64,000 nucleotides of DNA from Paenibacillus sp. XY044 (GCF_002257645.1 NZ_NQMO01000006.1:372001-436000); one strand, 5' to 3'; shown: positions 52,714 to 61,483, counted from the first letter of the stretch. Program-made: numbers and translations. Notes: a model not told the origin generated them from the sequence alone.

Positions 52714-52760
52714 TGCGGCAAAGGGCTGCTCCGTTTAAGCCGGAGCAGCCCTTTGCTGCG
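52714..52760. terminator. Long hairpin after the RpiR gene, no T-run
   Basis: About 20 bp of stem (52714-52733 with 52741-52760), of which 16 (GCAAAGGGCTGCTCCG and its complement) are perfect, with a 7-base loop. Neither side has a clear T-run on its own strand, so termination would be weak or Rho-independent only in part. Confidence 0.5.
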
Positions 52761-52927
52761 AAAAACAGCAACCTCATCGAATTTCCTGCCAGGAAAAACC
52801 TCAAACTTTGGGTTTCGCTCCAGCGGCAGACAAATTATACTTAATTCTGACAAAATGTCATCTGATCTTGAATCGAGCTGCACGAGGAGGATATGTACAT
52901 CCTTTCATACTCGGAAAGAAAAACATT

Positions 52928-52955
52928 TGGAACCCGCTGGAAGATCCGACGTAAA
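52928..52955 (+). promoter_or_regulatory. ECF-sigma (SigW-like) promoter
   Basis: TGGAAC (52928-52933), 16-bp spacer, CGTAAA (52950-52955). This matches the TGAAAC-N16-CGTA pattern of SigW/SigX-type envelope-stress promoters and stands 47 bp before the operon at 53002. Confidence 0.65.
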
Positions 52956-53001
52956 AAAATGCTGTAAAGTACAAAGCGATGAAATAAGGGGTGTACTGAA
53001 A

Positions 53002-53217
53002 ATGGGAAATGAAATGGAAGTCATTTTGGTCGAAAAGATGTCAAACGGCAGCCTTCGGACCATGGAAGAGCGCAGATGGGGCATGAATATGGTGGCTGTG
53101 CTGGAGCATGTCAACTATATTGTCGTCGGCGGCAAGGAATACGAAACGATTGAAGGAAGGCTGAATGTGGATACCGGCAAGCTGGAGCTCCTGCTGGTGC
53201 AGATACGAAACGAGTAA
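53002..53217 (+). CDS. Small conserved-looking hypothetical protein
   Basis: 71 residues from ATG 53002 (AAGGGG upstream; ATG 53014 also in frame). Charged, no membrane segment or signal; sequence MEVILVEKMSNGSLRTMEER and a beta-rich second half (YIVVGGKEYETIEGRLNVD). I do not recognise a family. First gene behind the ECF-like promoter, 29 bp before the Ser-rich protein gene, so it is probably part of the same stress operon. Confidence 0.65.
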   Translation: MGNEMEVILVEKMSNGSLRTMEERRWGMNMVAVLEHVNYIVVGGKEYETIEGRLNVDTGKLELLLVQIRNE

Positions 53218-53246
53218 CAGGGAACTCGGCGAAAGGAGATGCGATC

Positions 53247-53942
53247 ATGGCGAACGAAGAAAAGGCGAAACGGAGCGAGGAATCCGGATCGAAACGGTTT
53301 CCGGTCGAAGGGAAGGCAGCCCGGGTATTGTCCACGTCTCTGGGCGTGGCGCTGCTGGCCAATGCCTTTCTGATTCCGGGGGCGACAGCTGCCGGAGCGT
53401 CGGCCAATACATCAGGTGACCAGACCGCGGCGGATGAACCGATCCTGGTCTCCTGGTCGACAGAGGAAGTCAAACAGTATTTTGATAAAAACACGGACTG
53501 GAACATTCCGCTCAAGGAGCAGCCGGAGGAAGATCAGGAAGGGCAGTCGGCGTCGGCAGGCTCAGGAACGACAGGCGGCACGACCGTCATTAACAATTAC
53601 GGCTCGGTTCATTCGGGATTCGGCTGGGATGACCTGCTGCTCTACCACATGCTGTTCAACAGCGGATCCAGCTATTCCACCACCAACTATTACAACGGCC
53701 GGCCGACGTACTATACCGGCACCAGCCAAACGTATAAGCCGCGGACCTATACCAGCGGCACGTTCCAGAACAAGCAGGTTGTCGGCTCGACGGTGCGTCC
53801 GAAGACATCAACCTCGACCGGGTCGATCACGCGGAGAGGAACATCGTCTTCGTCCGGCAGCATCGGCGGCAAATCGAGCGGGTTCAGCTCCTCCTCTTCG
53901 AGCTCCCACTCCAGCTCCAAAAGCGGCGGGTTTGGCGGATGA
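53247..53942 (+). CDS. Exported Ser/Gly/Tyr-rich protein ending in Gly-Gly
   Basis: 231 residues (AAAGGAG upstream). A charged N-terminus and hydrophobic stretch (26-48) ending TAAGASA look like a signal peptide or anchor. The middle (100-160) is rich in Gly, Tyr, Asn and Thr (VINNYGSVHSGFGWDDLLLYH); the end is almost pure Ser/Gly with Thr and Arg and closes with KSGGFGG. Composition and position just before a GSP-synthase-like gene recall YgiB/YjfM (DUF1190) of E. coli, which also end in Gly-Gly and precede YgiC/YjfC. It overlaps the ligase gene by 4 bp. Possible substrate of that ligase (inference). Confidence 0.7.
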   Translation: MANEEKAKRSEESGSKRFPVEGKAARVLSTSLGVALLANAFLIPGATAAGASANTSGDQTAADEPILVSWSTEEVKQYFDKNTDWNIPLKEQPEEDQEGQSASAGSGTTGGTTVINNYGSVHSGFGWDDLLLYHMLFNSGSSYSTTNYYNGRPTYYTGTSQTYKPRTYTSGTFQNKQVVGSTVRPKTSTSTGSITRRGTSSSSGSIGGKSSGFSSSSSSSHSSSKSGGFGG

Positions 53943-55132
53943 GCAGCGTATTTGAGGTGCTTGCCCGTGGAACCGGCAGCCGTTCGGAGCGGGTAGAGCA
54001 GCTGCGGCAGCTGGGTTTTGCCTGGGCCGATCTCGAGGACGAGGAGTACTGGCTGGATCAGATCGTCGTCATGAACGGGGAGACGTACCGCGAACTCGAA
54101 GAGGCTTCTTCCAGGCTGTGGAGCGTGCTCGACAAGACGGTCCGCTATGTGCATAAGCGCCGCGACCTGTATGAGCTGATCGGCATTCCGCAGATTCTGT
54201 GGGATATGCTGGACGACCGCCCGATTCCAGGGGAAGGTCTGATCAGCCGCTATGCCCGGTTCGATTACGCGGTTGGGCATGACGGAAGCATTAAACTGTA
54301 TGAGCTGAATGCCGATACGCCGACCGGCTATGTGGAAGCGTCGATCGCGACGCCTTGGCTGTGCGGCGAAGCGGGAATTCCGACGCCGAACGGGCGAATG
54401 AAGGAGCTCGTGAAGGCCGCTTGGGCGGTGGAACGCCCGGATACCGCCGCCTGCGTCGCCTACGGAAGCCACCTTGAGGACTCCGGAACGATCGAGGCGC
54501 TGGTGAAGCACAGCGGCCTTCCCGTGACCTGCGTGGACTGTCTCGATCTGTGGATCGACGAGGGGATCGTCAAGGATGCAGCGGGTCGTGAGATCAAGCG
54601 GATGTTCGCGCTGTATCCGAAGGAGTGGATGGCCGTCGACGACGGCGGGGATGCGCTCGCTTATGCGATCGAAACCGGCAAGCTTGCGCTTTTTAACGGA
54701 CCGCACAGCATCCTTTTGCAGTCCAAAGGGCTGCTGGCGGCGGCCTGGGGACTGTATGAGCTGGGCCTCCTTTTTGACGAGCGGGAGCAGGAAACGATAG
54801 AGAAATATATTTTGCCGACGTACAACAAGCCTGTATTCTCGGGAAGCTATGTGTCCAAATCGATGTTCGGCCGCGAGGGCGGCTCGGTGCGGATGTTCAA
54901 TGAACAGGGAGAGCTGGATATCCAGGACGAAGCCGGCTTCGATACGAGCGTCCTGTTCCCGTCCGTCTATCAGCTCCGGGCGGAGCTGCCGCGGATGGAG
55001 ACCGCGTCAGGACCGCTGCACCTGCTGACCGGCATGTTCGTCATCAACGGGCAGCCCTGCGGGCTGCTCGGGAGAGCGGGCGGATTGATAACGGGGAATA
55101 CGAGTCATTTTATTGCGATGGGAGTGAAATAA
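53939..55132 (+). CDS. Glutathionylspermidine-synthase-like ATP-grasp ligase
   Basis: 397 residues, start overlapping the previous stop (ATGA). GSP_synth family: N-terminal YWLDQIVVMNGETYRELEEA, the central GHDGSIKLYELNADTPTGYVEA with the acidic residues that bind Mg-ATP, YNKPVFSGSYVSKSMFGREGGSV (ATP-grasp Lys/Gly loop) and the closing FVINGQPCGLLGRAGGLITGN. No amidase domain, as in YgiC/YjfC. Such enzymes phosphorylate a C-terminal carboxylate and join it to an amine; the Gly-Gly-ending neighbour is the obvious candidate acceptor. No glutathione synthesis genes are visible here. Confidence 0.9.
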   Translation: MSSVFEVLARGTGSRSERVEQLRQLGFAWADLEDEEYWLDQIVVMNGETYRELEEASSRLWSVLDKTVRYVHKRRDLYELIGIPQILWDMLDDRPIPGEGLISRYARFDYAVGHDGSIKLYELNADTPTGYVEASIATPWLCGEAGIPTPNGRMKELVKAAWAVERPDTAACVAYGSHLEDSGTIEALVKHSGLPVTCVDCLDLWIDEGIVKDAAGREIKRMFALYPKEWMAVDDGGDALAYAIETGKLALFNGPHSILLQSKGLLAAAWGLYELGLLFDEREQETIEKYILPTYNKPVFSGSYVSKSMFGREGGSVRMFNEQGELDIQDEAGFDTSVLFPSVYQLRAELPRMETASGPLHLLTGMFVINGQPCGLLGRAGGLITGNTSHFIAMGVK

Positions 55133-55768
55133 ATGAAGACCAACCATAAAATCATCCGGACGGGTCTGGGATTGTTCCTGCTTGCGGCACTCCTGCTAAG
55201 TGCATGTTCCTCGAATGAACCCTCCGTGTTCGATACAAGCGTGACGACGTCGGAGGATACGAGCGTATCCCGTGTGCCTTGGGATTACCGGATTGTCGAA
55301 GGGACGGTCGGCGATCTCATCGGCAGCGACATGACGGTCCTTCCGAACAACGAGCTGATGCCTAACGACGGCAATTATGCCACGGGGGACAAAATTTGGT
55401 CTTTGCAGTACATGGACGCCGAGATGACGACCGATGCCAGCCAGCGGACCGACGTCAACCTGTCCGCCTGGGAAACGATCAAGACGTTCAAGTCGCAGGA
55501 AGAGGCCAAGAAGGACATGGATAATCTGAAAATCAACGTGACGACCGAAGTCGACCTGGTCGGCGTATACCAAACAAAATACAAGGATCAGACGCGGGAT
55601 TTTGCGATCGTGGAGCTGCCTTCCGGCAACCGGATCAAACAGCCGATCGACGATGCGCGTTACAAGGAACTGGAGAAGAAAAAGAAGGTTTCCGTCAAAC
55701 TCGAGGAAGTTCATGATTTCGCCGATTACGATTCGGCGTACGCCAAATTCAGGGGGTGGGCCAGTTAA
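55133..55768 (+). CDS. DUF4247 lipoprotein
   Basis: 211 residues, start directly after the previous stop. Signal peptide with lipobox LSAC (Cys 25), mature region with YRIVEGTVGDLIGSDM and IWSLQYMDAE segments that I associate with DUF4247. Function unknown. Lies between the ATP-grasp ligase and the DUF350 gene in one transcript, so probably an extracellular partner of that membrane-stress system. Confidence 0.78.
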   Translation: MKTNHKIIRTGLGLFLLAALLLSACSSNEPSVFDTSVTTSEDTSVSRVPWDYRIVEGTVGDLIGSDMTVLPNNELMPNDGNYATGDKIWSLQYMDAEMTTDASQRTDVNLSAWETIKTFKSQEEAKKDMDNLKINVTTEVDLVGVYQTKYKDQTRDFAIVELPSGNRIKQPIDDARYKELEKKKKVSVKLEEVHDFADYDSAYAKFRGWAS

Positions 55769-56157
55769 TGGTCGTCGTTAATATTATCGTCAGTGTCATC
55801 GTCATCATCATCCTGCAGCTGCTCGGTATGGTGATTTTCAGCTGGATGACGCCGTTTAAAGACATGGAAGAGCTGAAGAAAGGCAACACGGCCGTCGGCA
55901 TCGCGCTGGGCGGCAAGTTTTTGGGAACGGCCATCATTCTCGGCGTGGCGGCTTACACGAACACGTCCATTTGGTTTCTGGCCATGTGGTTTGCCGTCGG
56001 GTACGTGTGCCTGATCGCCGTGTACTGGATCTTCGAGCTGGTGACGCCGGGCTTTAAAATTTCCGAGCAGCTGCAAAAGGGAAACACGGCCGTCGCCGTC
56101 CTCTTGTCCATGGTGTTCGTCGGCATGGCTTTTGCCATCAGCAGCCTGATTGTATAA
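55768..56157 (+). CDS. DUF350 membrane protein (YjfL-like)
   Basis: 129 residues from ATG 55768, which overlaps the preceding TAA (TAATG); AGGGGG lies at 55751-55756. Four hydrophobic segments arranged as two repeats, each followed by KGNTAVxxxL (ELKKGNTAVGIALGGKF and QLQKGNTAVAVLLSMVF), the hallmark of DUF350. In Enterobacteria YjfL stands in a cluster with the GSP-like ligase YjfC, the same combination as here. Confidence 0.88.
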   Translation: MVVVNIIVSVIVIIILQLLGMVIFSWMTPFKDMEELKKGNTAVGIALGGKFLGTAIILGVAAYTNTSIWFLAMWFAVGYVCLIAVYWIFELVTPGFKISEQLQKGNTAVAVLLSMVFVGMAFAISSLIV

Positions 56158-56190
56158 GGCTCTAAATGAAGTCGCCATGTTGAAGAGAGG

Positions 56191-57216
56191 GTGAGTCCGC
56201 TGCATTTTTTTCTCCGGTTATCCGCCCGGATGATGCGGATACGCAAAACGACGATTGGCCTGATGATTGTTATTTTCGTAACGGTGAGCGCCACGATTGC
56301 CTATCTGCTCGAGCCATCCACCTTTCACAGCTGGTTTAACGCCCTATACTGGGTCATGACGACGATGGCCACGGTCGGGTACGGCGACTTCTTTGCCGCC
56401 ACGGTGGCCGGCAAGGCATTTACGCTGTTTTTATACATTTTCGGCATCGGGCTGCTCAGCCTGGTCATCGGTAAAATCATCGATTCCATCGCGGGCATTC
56501 AGCGCCAGAGGGAGGCGGGAACGTTGAGCATTCACGGCCGCAATCATGTCATCTTAATCAATTGGAGCCGAAAGGCAAGGTCCGCCATTAACGAAATTCT
56601 CACGTACGATCCAAAAGCGCAGATCGTCATCGTCGATGAGATGGACCGCCACCCGGCGCTGGAGATGCATCAGGTGCATTTTATCAGCGGGAATCCTTCA
56701 TCGGAGGATACGCTGATCAAGGCCGGGATTGGGCGGGCGCGGGCGGCCATTATTTTTGCCGACACGCGGATCGAGGAGACGTCGCTGGCCGACGGCAAGT
56801 CGCTTCTGATCGCCTCGAGCATCGAACGGATCGCGCCGGAGGTGCACACGACGGTAGAGATCATGCATGAGAAGCATATTCAGAATTTCCGGTTTGTCCA
56901 GGTCAACGAATTCGTGCTGTCCCACGATGCGATCTCCAGCCTGGCAGTGCGGGCCGCGCTGCAGGAAGGGAATTCGGCTGTGATCAGCCAGCTCATCAGC
57001 CGAGAGCACGGGGACGACATCTACGAAGTTCCATGCAGTCCTTCCTGGAAAACCTACGGCGAGGCGTTCCAGGCTCTGCTTGGACAGGGCGCAACGCTGC
57101 TGGCCGACCGGAACGACATGTCGATCAACCGGCGGTTGAGCGAGCCGATTCCGGCCGATGCGAGGCTGTACGTAGTTGCCGATGAGGCGACGTACCGGCG
57201 GATTGCCGGGAAATGA
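56191..57216 (+). CDS. Two-helix K+ channel with RCK/TrkA-N domain
   Basis: 341 residues from GTG 56191; the ribosome binding site GAGAGG touches this codon, so the exact start is uncertain. Helix 1 (20-40), pore loop with selectivity filter TVGYGD (61-66), helix 2 (~75-95), then an RCK domain with NAD-type Rossmann fold (HVILINWSRKARSAINEIL, IVIVDEMDRHP, FISGNPSSEDTLIKAG) and a C-terminal RCK_C-like part. Resembles YugO of B. subtilis, a K+ channel used in electrical signalling. Placement in the ECF-controlled operon links K+ efflux to envelope stress. Confidence 0.9.
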   Translation: MSPLHFFLRLSARMMRIRKTTIGLMIVIFVTVSATIAYLLEPSTFHSWFNALYWVMTTMATVGYGDFFAATVAGKAFTLFLYIFGIGLLSLVIGKIIDSIAGIQRQREAGTLSIHGRNHVILINWSRKARSAINEILTYDPKAQIVIVDEMDRHPALEMHQVHFISGNPSSEDTLIKAGIGRARAAIIFADTRIEETSLADGKSLLIASSIERIAPEVHTTVEIMHEKHIQNFRFVQVNEFVLSHDAISSLAVRAALQEGNSAVISQLISREHGDDIYEVPCSPSWKTYGEAFQALLGQGATLLADRNDMSINRRLSEPIPADARLYVVADEATYRRIAGK

Positions 57217-57256
57217 AGTCGTCGTACTATAGTGGATAGAGATAACTTTACTCAAG

Positions 57257-57292
57257 AACCGATGGCCTGCAAGAGCGAGCTGTCGGTTTTTT
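57257..57292 (+). terminator. Terminator after the K+ channel gene
   Basis: AACCGA (57257-57262) pairs with TCGGTT (57283-57288), with partial inner pairing, followed by TTTTTT overlapping the stem end. Confidence 0.65.
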
Positions 57293-57296
57293 AGAT

Positions 57297-57320
57297 ATAC
57301 ATCGATAAACGTTTTTGTTA
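57297..57320 (+). repeat. Copy 2 of the ATACATCGAT...GTTTTT motif
   Basis: ATACATCGATAAACGTTTTT followed by GTTA, 36 bp before the next start codon and directly after a terminator. See 16808-16830 and 62370-62393. Confidence 0.45.
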
Positions 57321-57355
57321 TTACATAAAGACGAAGGAGAAGGAGAGAACATGCC

Positions 57356-57895
57356 ATGTTAAAAGGAAACAGCGTATATTTAAGGGCATTAACGATTCAG
57401 GACGCGGAGGGAAGCCTGCGAATGCAAGCGGAGAACCGGGCGTTTTTCGAGCAATTTTCGATGCCGCGGGATTCGGAATACTACACACTGGCAGGTCAGT
57501 TGGCCAGAATCCGTGCGCAGGAGGAGAGCCGGGAGCAGGACCTGGAATACAGCTTCGGCGTCTTCCGGCTTGAGGGCGACCGTCTGATCGGCAGCATGAA
57601 TCTGTTTCAGGTGCTCCGGGGCGGGCTGCAAAGCGCGTTTATCGGCTATTTTCTGGACCGGGCCGAAAATGGTAAGGGCTATATGACCGAAGCCGTGCGG
57701 CTGATCGTGGACTATGCATTTGCCGAGCTGAAGCTCCACCGGATCGAAGCCGGCGTTATGCCCCGCAACCCGGGATCCATCCGCGTGCTCGAAAAGGCGG
57801 GCTTTCACCGCGAAGGCATCGCCCGCAGCAATGTGCTGATCAACGGCAAATGGGAGGATCACCAGGTGCTGGCCATCATTAATCCGGAAGACTAG
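57356..57895 (+). CDS. RimJ/RimL-type N-acetyltransferase
   Basis: 179 residues (AAGGAG upstream). Acetyltransf_3 pattern: VYLRALTIQDAEGSLRMQAENR at the start, the acetyl-CoA region IGYFLDRAENGKGYMTEAVRLIVDYAFAEL and HRIEAGVMPRNPGSIRVLEKAGFHREG. Probably acetylates an N-terminal amino group or a small amine; the YjcK/RimJ subgroup acts on ribosomal protein N-termini, but the substrate is not certain. Confidence 0.92.
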   Translation: MLKGNSVYLRALTIQDAEGSLRMQAENRAFFEQFSMPRDSEYYTLAGQLARIRAQEESREQDLEYSFGVFRLEGDRLIGSMNLFQVLRGGLQSAFIGYFLDRAENGKGYMTEAVRLIVDYAFAELKLHRIEAGVMPRNPGSIRVLEKAGFHREGIARSNVLINGKWEDHQVLAIINPED

Positions 57896-57982
57896 CGGGA
57901 TGCGACGGGCTCGCCGCGGCCCTCATTTTGATCGGAGGCTGACGGCAAGCATCGTGCACTGCAATGAAGGAGGACTATATCA

Positions 57983-58495
57983 ATGAGTGAAACGATACGC
58001 GTGGAATGGGGCGGCCAGCCGGTCAAGCTGACCTGGATACCGACGAAAGACATGCCGGACCCGGTCAAAGTGACCAGCGTTCACGGCATCTGTATGCTGC
58101 GGGGCAACGTGCTGGCCGTCCATGTTGAGGGGCGTGGTTTCGATGTCCCGGGCGGGCATGTTGAGCCGGGCGAGACGCCGGAGGAGGCATTTCATCGCGA
58201 AGTGCTGGAAGAAGGCAGCGTCCGCGGCCGCGCCGTGTACATCGGGATGATGGAAGTGAGCCACGAGGAGAACGAGCATTTTGACCCGAACGGCAAATAT
58301 CCGTTGGTCGGCTACCAACTGTTTTACCGGATGGATATTGAGGAATGCCTGCCGTTTAACCGGGAAAACGAGTGCCTGGCCCGAATTTGGGTAGAGCCCG
58401 AAGAGTTCCGCTATGTCATTGATCATGCCTTATTGGGACTGGTACTGGAGGAAGCGCTGAAGCAGCCTGCCGGCCAACCGGGAGAGGAACGATGA
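57983..58495 (+). CDS. Nudix hydrolase
   Basis: 170 residues. Nudix box at about 53-76 (GGHVEPGETPEEAFHREVLEEG) has the G-x5-E and REVxEE elements; the glycine that normally follows EEx is Ser here (EEGSV). The metal-binding Glu residues are all kept, so activity on a nucleoside diphosphate derivative is likely. It has an N-terminal extension of ~30 residues (VEWGGQPVKLTWIP). Substrate unknown. Confidence 0.9.
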   Translation: MSETIRVEWGGQPVKLTWIPTKDMPDPVKVTSVHGICMLRGNVLAVHVEGRGFDVPGGHVEPGETPEEAFHREVLEEGSVRGRAVYIGMMEVSHEENEHFDPNGKYPLVGYQLFYRMDIEECLPFNRENECLARIWVEPEEFRYVIDHALLGLVLEEALKQPAGQPGEER

Positions 58496-58650
58496 GGGAG
58501 GGTAAGGGAGCGGCGAATCAGCGAGCGCTCCAGTATCGACGCGAACATTGCTCTGCAGATGCTTGACGTATTATCTCGCGATTGAAAACATGAATCGCAG
58601 GGAAGACAGTCACTGCCGCCTCCCCTCGAGTCGGGAAGATTCGGAGCGTC

Positions 58651-59067
58651 CTATTGCTCGGCTCCCGACTGATGCTCGTAATTCCTCATCAGCATGCCCG
58701 TCGCTTTTTTCATGCCCAAACGGGCGTAAAATTCCTGCACATCCGGATCGCACAGCAGATCCACCATATACAGCCCCTTCAGCCTCTCCAGCATCCGTGC
58801 CGTCAGCTCCTTGCCGATCCCCCGGCCCTGATATTCCGGAATCACTTCAAGCAAAGGAATATAGGCCGTTAATACTTTGTCTGATAAACAATTCATAAAA
58901 CCAATCATTCGCTTGGTATCGGCATCGATAGCCAGTATGATAAAAGTGGAGTTCGCAAGCAGCCGAATCAGCACAGCGGGCGAGGGTGGATTGGGCCAGC
59001 CGTCGAAAAAGCCGGGGGCGACCGATGATTCCGTGATTCCCTGCAGATGGTCCTGGTAAATAATCAA
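58651..59067 (-). CDS. GNAT family N-acetyltransferase
   Basis: 138 residues from TTG 59067, favoured because AAGAAGG lies 7 bases before it; GTG 59076 is in frame but touches the binding site. Acetyl-CoA motif LEVIPEYQGRGIGKELTARML and C-terminal FYARLGMKKATGMLMRNY. Convergent with the Nudix gene; the 155 bp between them hold nothing recognisable. Confidence 0.85.
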   Translation of the reverse strand: MIIYQDHLQGITESSVAPGFFDGWPNPPSPAVLIRLLANSTFIILAIDADTKRMIGFMNCLSDKVLTAYIPLLEVIPEYQGRGIGKELTARMLERLKGLYMVDLLCDPDVQEFYARLGMKKATGMLMRNYEHQSGAEQ

Positions 59068-59126
59068 TGAGAGCACCTTCTTTTCGGAGATGAGTTAATA
59101 CTACTTTACTATATAGGAGGTCAATC

Positions 59127-59546
59127 ATGGACAACAACCTTGTCTGGTCGGAGCAGATGCCAGCCGTTCAGTTCCGAGTGGCGCGCCCGACGCACCAAAT
59201 CGAGAAAATCAAACAGTTCTACCATGAAGGCCTCGGACTGCCGGTCATCGGCTCGTTTCAGCAGCACCATGGCTATGACGGCGTGATGTTCGGCTTGCCC
59301 GATTCGGCCTATCATCTCGAATTTACGCAGCATGAACACGGGGGTCCCGTGCCGCCGCCCTCGGATGACAACCTGCTGGTTTTTTACATACCGGATGCGG
59401 ACAGACGAAATGCGATCGCGGAGCGTCTTCAGGCTATGGGCTATCCGGCCGTCAAGGCCGAGAATCCGTACTGGGACGTTAACGGCATCACCATCTGCGA
59501 CCCGGACGGCTGGCGTATTGTACTGCAAAATACAAGCGGCATATAG
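59127..59546 (+). CDS. VOC/glyoxalase-like protein
   Basis: 139 residues (AGGAGG upstream). Single-copy double beta-alpha-beta unit: QFRVARPTHQIEKIKQFYHEGLGLPVIG, HLEFTQHEHG and the last strand GITICDPDGWRIVLQN. His 1, Glu and terminal metal ligands are in family positions. Single-domain VOC proteins are often dimeric lyases or antibiotic-binding proteins; substrate unknown. Confidence 0.88.
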   Translation: MDNNLVWSEQMPAVQFRVARPTHQIEKIKQFYHEGLGLPVIGSFQQHHGYDGVMFGLPDSAYHLEFTQHEHGGPVPPPSDDNLLVFYIPDADRRNAIAERLQAMGYPAVKAENPYWDVNGITICDPDGWRIVLQNTSGI

Positions 59547-59627
59547 GATACGAAGCGGATATACAGATCAAGCGAATAAACGGTAAGCAGATCCATGTTG
59601 ACCAGGCTGCTTACCCAGGAGGCGATT

Positions 59628-61118
59628 ATGATGAGCAGCAATCCAATAAACCCGGCCGAATGGATCGTGGAGGCGGATATAGCCGGCATGCAGGAAGCGA
59701 TGAATACCGGCACCATGACCTCCGAAGAGCTGGTCCAGCTCTATTTAGAGCGCATACGTCAGTTTGACGGGAAACTGAAATCGATCATCGAAGTGAATCC
59801 CGAGGCGCTGGGCATCGCCCGGCAGCTCGACGAGGAGCGGTACGAAATCGGCACCCGCGGGCCGCTGCACGGCATCCCGATTCTGTTGAAGGACAACATT
59901 GCTACGCGGGATGCGATGCATACCAGCGCAGGGGCGTTGGCACTGGCGGATTCGGTGGCGGTGGAAGACTCCTTCGTGGCGGCGAAATTGCGGGCAGCGG
60001 GGGCGGTATTACTCGGAAAAGCCAATATGACCGAGTGGGCCAACTTTATGTCCAGCACGATGTGGTCGGGTTACAGCAGCCGGGGCGGGTTATGCCTGAA
60101 CCCTTACGGGCCCGGCGAACTGTTCGTCGGAGGCTCGAGCTCCGGCTCGGCCAGCGCGGTGGCGGCCAATCTGGCGGCGGCAGCTATCGGCACGGAGACT
60201 TCCGGGTCGATCATCAGCCCGGCCAGCCAGAACGGCATCGTCGGGATCAAACCGACAATCGGCCTGGTGAGCCGGGCCGGCATTATCCCGATATCGCATA
60301 CGCAGGATACGGCAGGCCCCATGGCCAGAACGGTAGCCGATGCAGCGGTACTGCTGGGCGCTCTGACCGGCGAAGACCCGAATGACGAGGTGACGCACGG
60401 CAGCAGCGGCCAATATTACACGGATTATACGCCGTTTTTGGATGCCGAATTTCTCCCGCAGGCGAGAATCGGTATTCCGAGGTTCTACTATCAGGATCTG
60501 GATAAAGACCGGCTGGATATTATCGAAGCCGCCATCAGGGTGCTGAAGGAGAAGGGCGCCGAAATCATCGATCCCGTCGAATTATCCTGCGAGCAGGCGG
60601 AGTGGGATGGGCATGTGATGACCCATGAATTTAAAAAAGGGGTCAATGACTATCTGGCCCGTTTGCCGGAATTCGTTCCGGTGCATTCTCTCGAAGAGGT
60701 GATCCGGTTCAATGAGGAGCATGCGGATACCTGCCTCCGCTATGGGCAGGATGTTCTGATCCACTCGGAGGCCACCAGCGGCACGCTGACCGAAAAAGAG
60801 TACATCCACAGCCTGAAGCGAAGTGTCAGTCAGGCAAGGCAGGGGCTGAACGAGGCTTTCGAAGAGCATAAGCTGGATGCGCTCTTGTTTCTGGGAAATG
60901 AGGGGGGCGATGACCTGGCGGCACGGGCCGGGTACCCGGTCATTACCGTGCCGGGCGGATTCGCTGAGCGCGGAATCATTGCACCCGGAGGTTATACCAC
61001 CAAAGGACCGCAGGGGATTACTTTTATCGGCCGGGCATTCAGTGAGCCGACATTGATCAAGATCGCTTACGGCTATGAACAGGCCACCAGGCACCGGGTG
61101 CCTCCCGTTCTGGAGTAG
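59628..61118 (+). CDS. Amidase-signature family hydrolase
   Basis: 496 residues from ATG 59628 (AGGAGG 5 bases upstream; ATG 59631 is equally possible). Complete amidase signature: Lys 88 in GIPILLKDNIAT, the Gly/Ser loop VGGSSSGSASAVAANLA (cis-Ser ~171) and nucleophile Ser 194 in TETSGSIISPASQNG, followed by GIKPTIGLVSRAGIIPIS. Not part of a gatCAB operon and longer at the C-terminus than GatA, so a stand-alone amidase on small amides or peptides; no signal peptide. Confidence 0.9.
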   Translation: MMSSNPINPAEWIVEADIAGMQEAMNTGTMTSEELVQLYLERIRQFDGKLKSIIEVNPEALGIARQLDEERYEIGTRGPLHGIPILLKDNIATRDAMHTSAGALALADSVAVEDSFVAAKLRAAGAVLLGKANMTEWANFMSSTMWSGYSSRGGLCLNPYGPGELFVGGSSSGSASAVAANLAAAAIGTETSGSIISPASQNGIVGIKPTIGLVSRAGIIPISHTQDTAGPMARTVADAAVLLGALTGEDPNDEVTHGSSGQYYTDYTPFLDAEFLPQARIGIPRFYYQDLDKDRLDIIEAAIRVLKEKGAEIIDPVELSCEQAEWDGHVMTHEFKKGVNDYLARLPEFVPVHSLEEVIRFNEEHADTCLRYGQDVLIHSEATSGTLTEKEYIHSLKRSVSQARQGLNEAFEEHKLDALLFLGNEGGDDLAARAGYPVITVPGGFAERGIIAPGGYTTKGPQGITFIGRAFSEPTLIKIAYGYEQATRHRVPPVLE

Positions 61119-61207
61119 GCAAGGGGATTGGATATGAAGGCGCAGAGGCCGGAGGAGGAAGTGGCGTTTCCCTTTTTTGAAATTACGTTTCGGTAAGACT
61201 CTTGGAA

Positions 61208-61483
61208 TTAGGGATGACGTTTCAAGTAACGCCGCCGCGATTGCCCTACCAGAAGGATGGAAACGAACAGTATTCCCAGGCTGGCCGTCATGGGTTGGCC
61301 GTAAAACCAGCTCTGGACGATCCGGCCGACGGCAGCCAGCCCAAGAACGAGCGATAGCAGGATAAAAGGGTCCAGCCTGCGTTGTAGTCCCTTGCTGAAC
61401 AGGAATTTGATGCCCCCGATCACTAGTGCCGACCAAAACAAGATCATCAAGACGGCTGCCGAACCGAACAAGGCGAAATTCAA
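61208..61483 (-). CDS. Small membrane protein, three helices
   Basis: 91 residues from TTG 61483 (GGAAAGGGGG upstream); the frame is open to 61582 but would overlap the divergent gene. Three hydrophobic helices (4-27, ~40-58, ~65-83) and a strongly basic end (GQSRRRYLKRHP). Resembles small YtpI/DUF4181-like membrane proteins of Bacillales, but I cannot assign a family. Divergent from 61577 with a shared 93-bp promoter region. Confidence 0.6.
   Translation of the reverse strand: MNFALFGSAAVLMILFWSALVIGGIKFLFSKGLQRRLDPFILLSLVLGLAAVGRIVQSWFYGQPMTASLGILFVSILLVGQSRRRYLKRHP

Larger units (their letters stand above)
52618..53001. other. Intergenic region with hairpin and ECF-like promoter
   Basis: Holds a long hairpin (52714-52760) and an ECF-type promoter (52928-52955). 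The frame of the following small gene stays open back to 52753 but without a start signal, so I treat it as non-coding. Confidence 0.6.
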
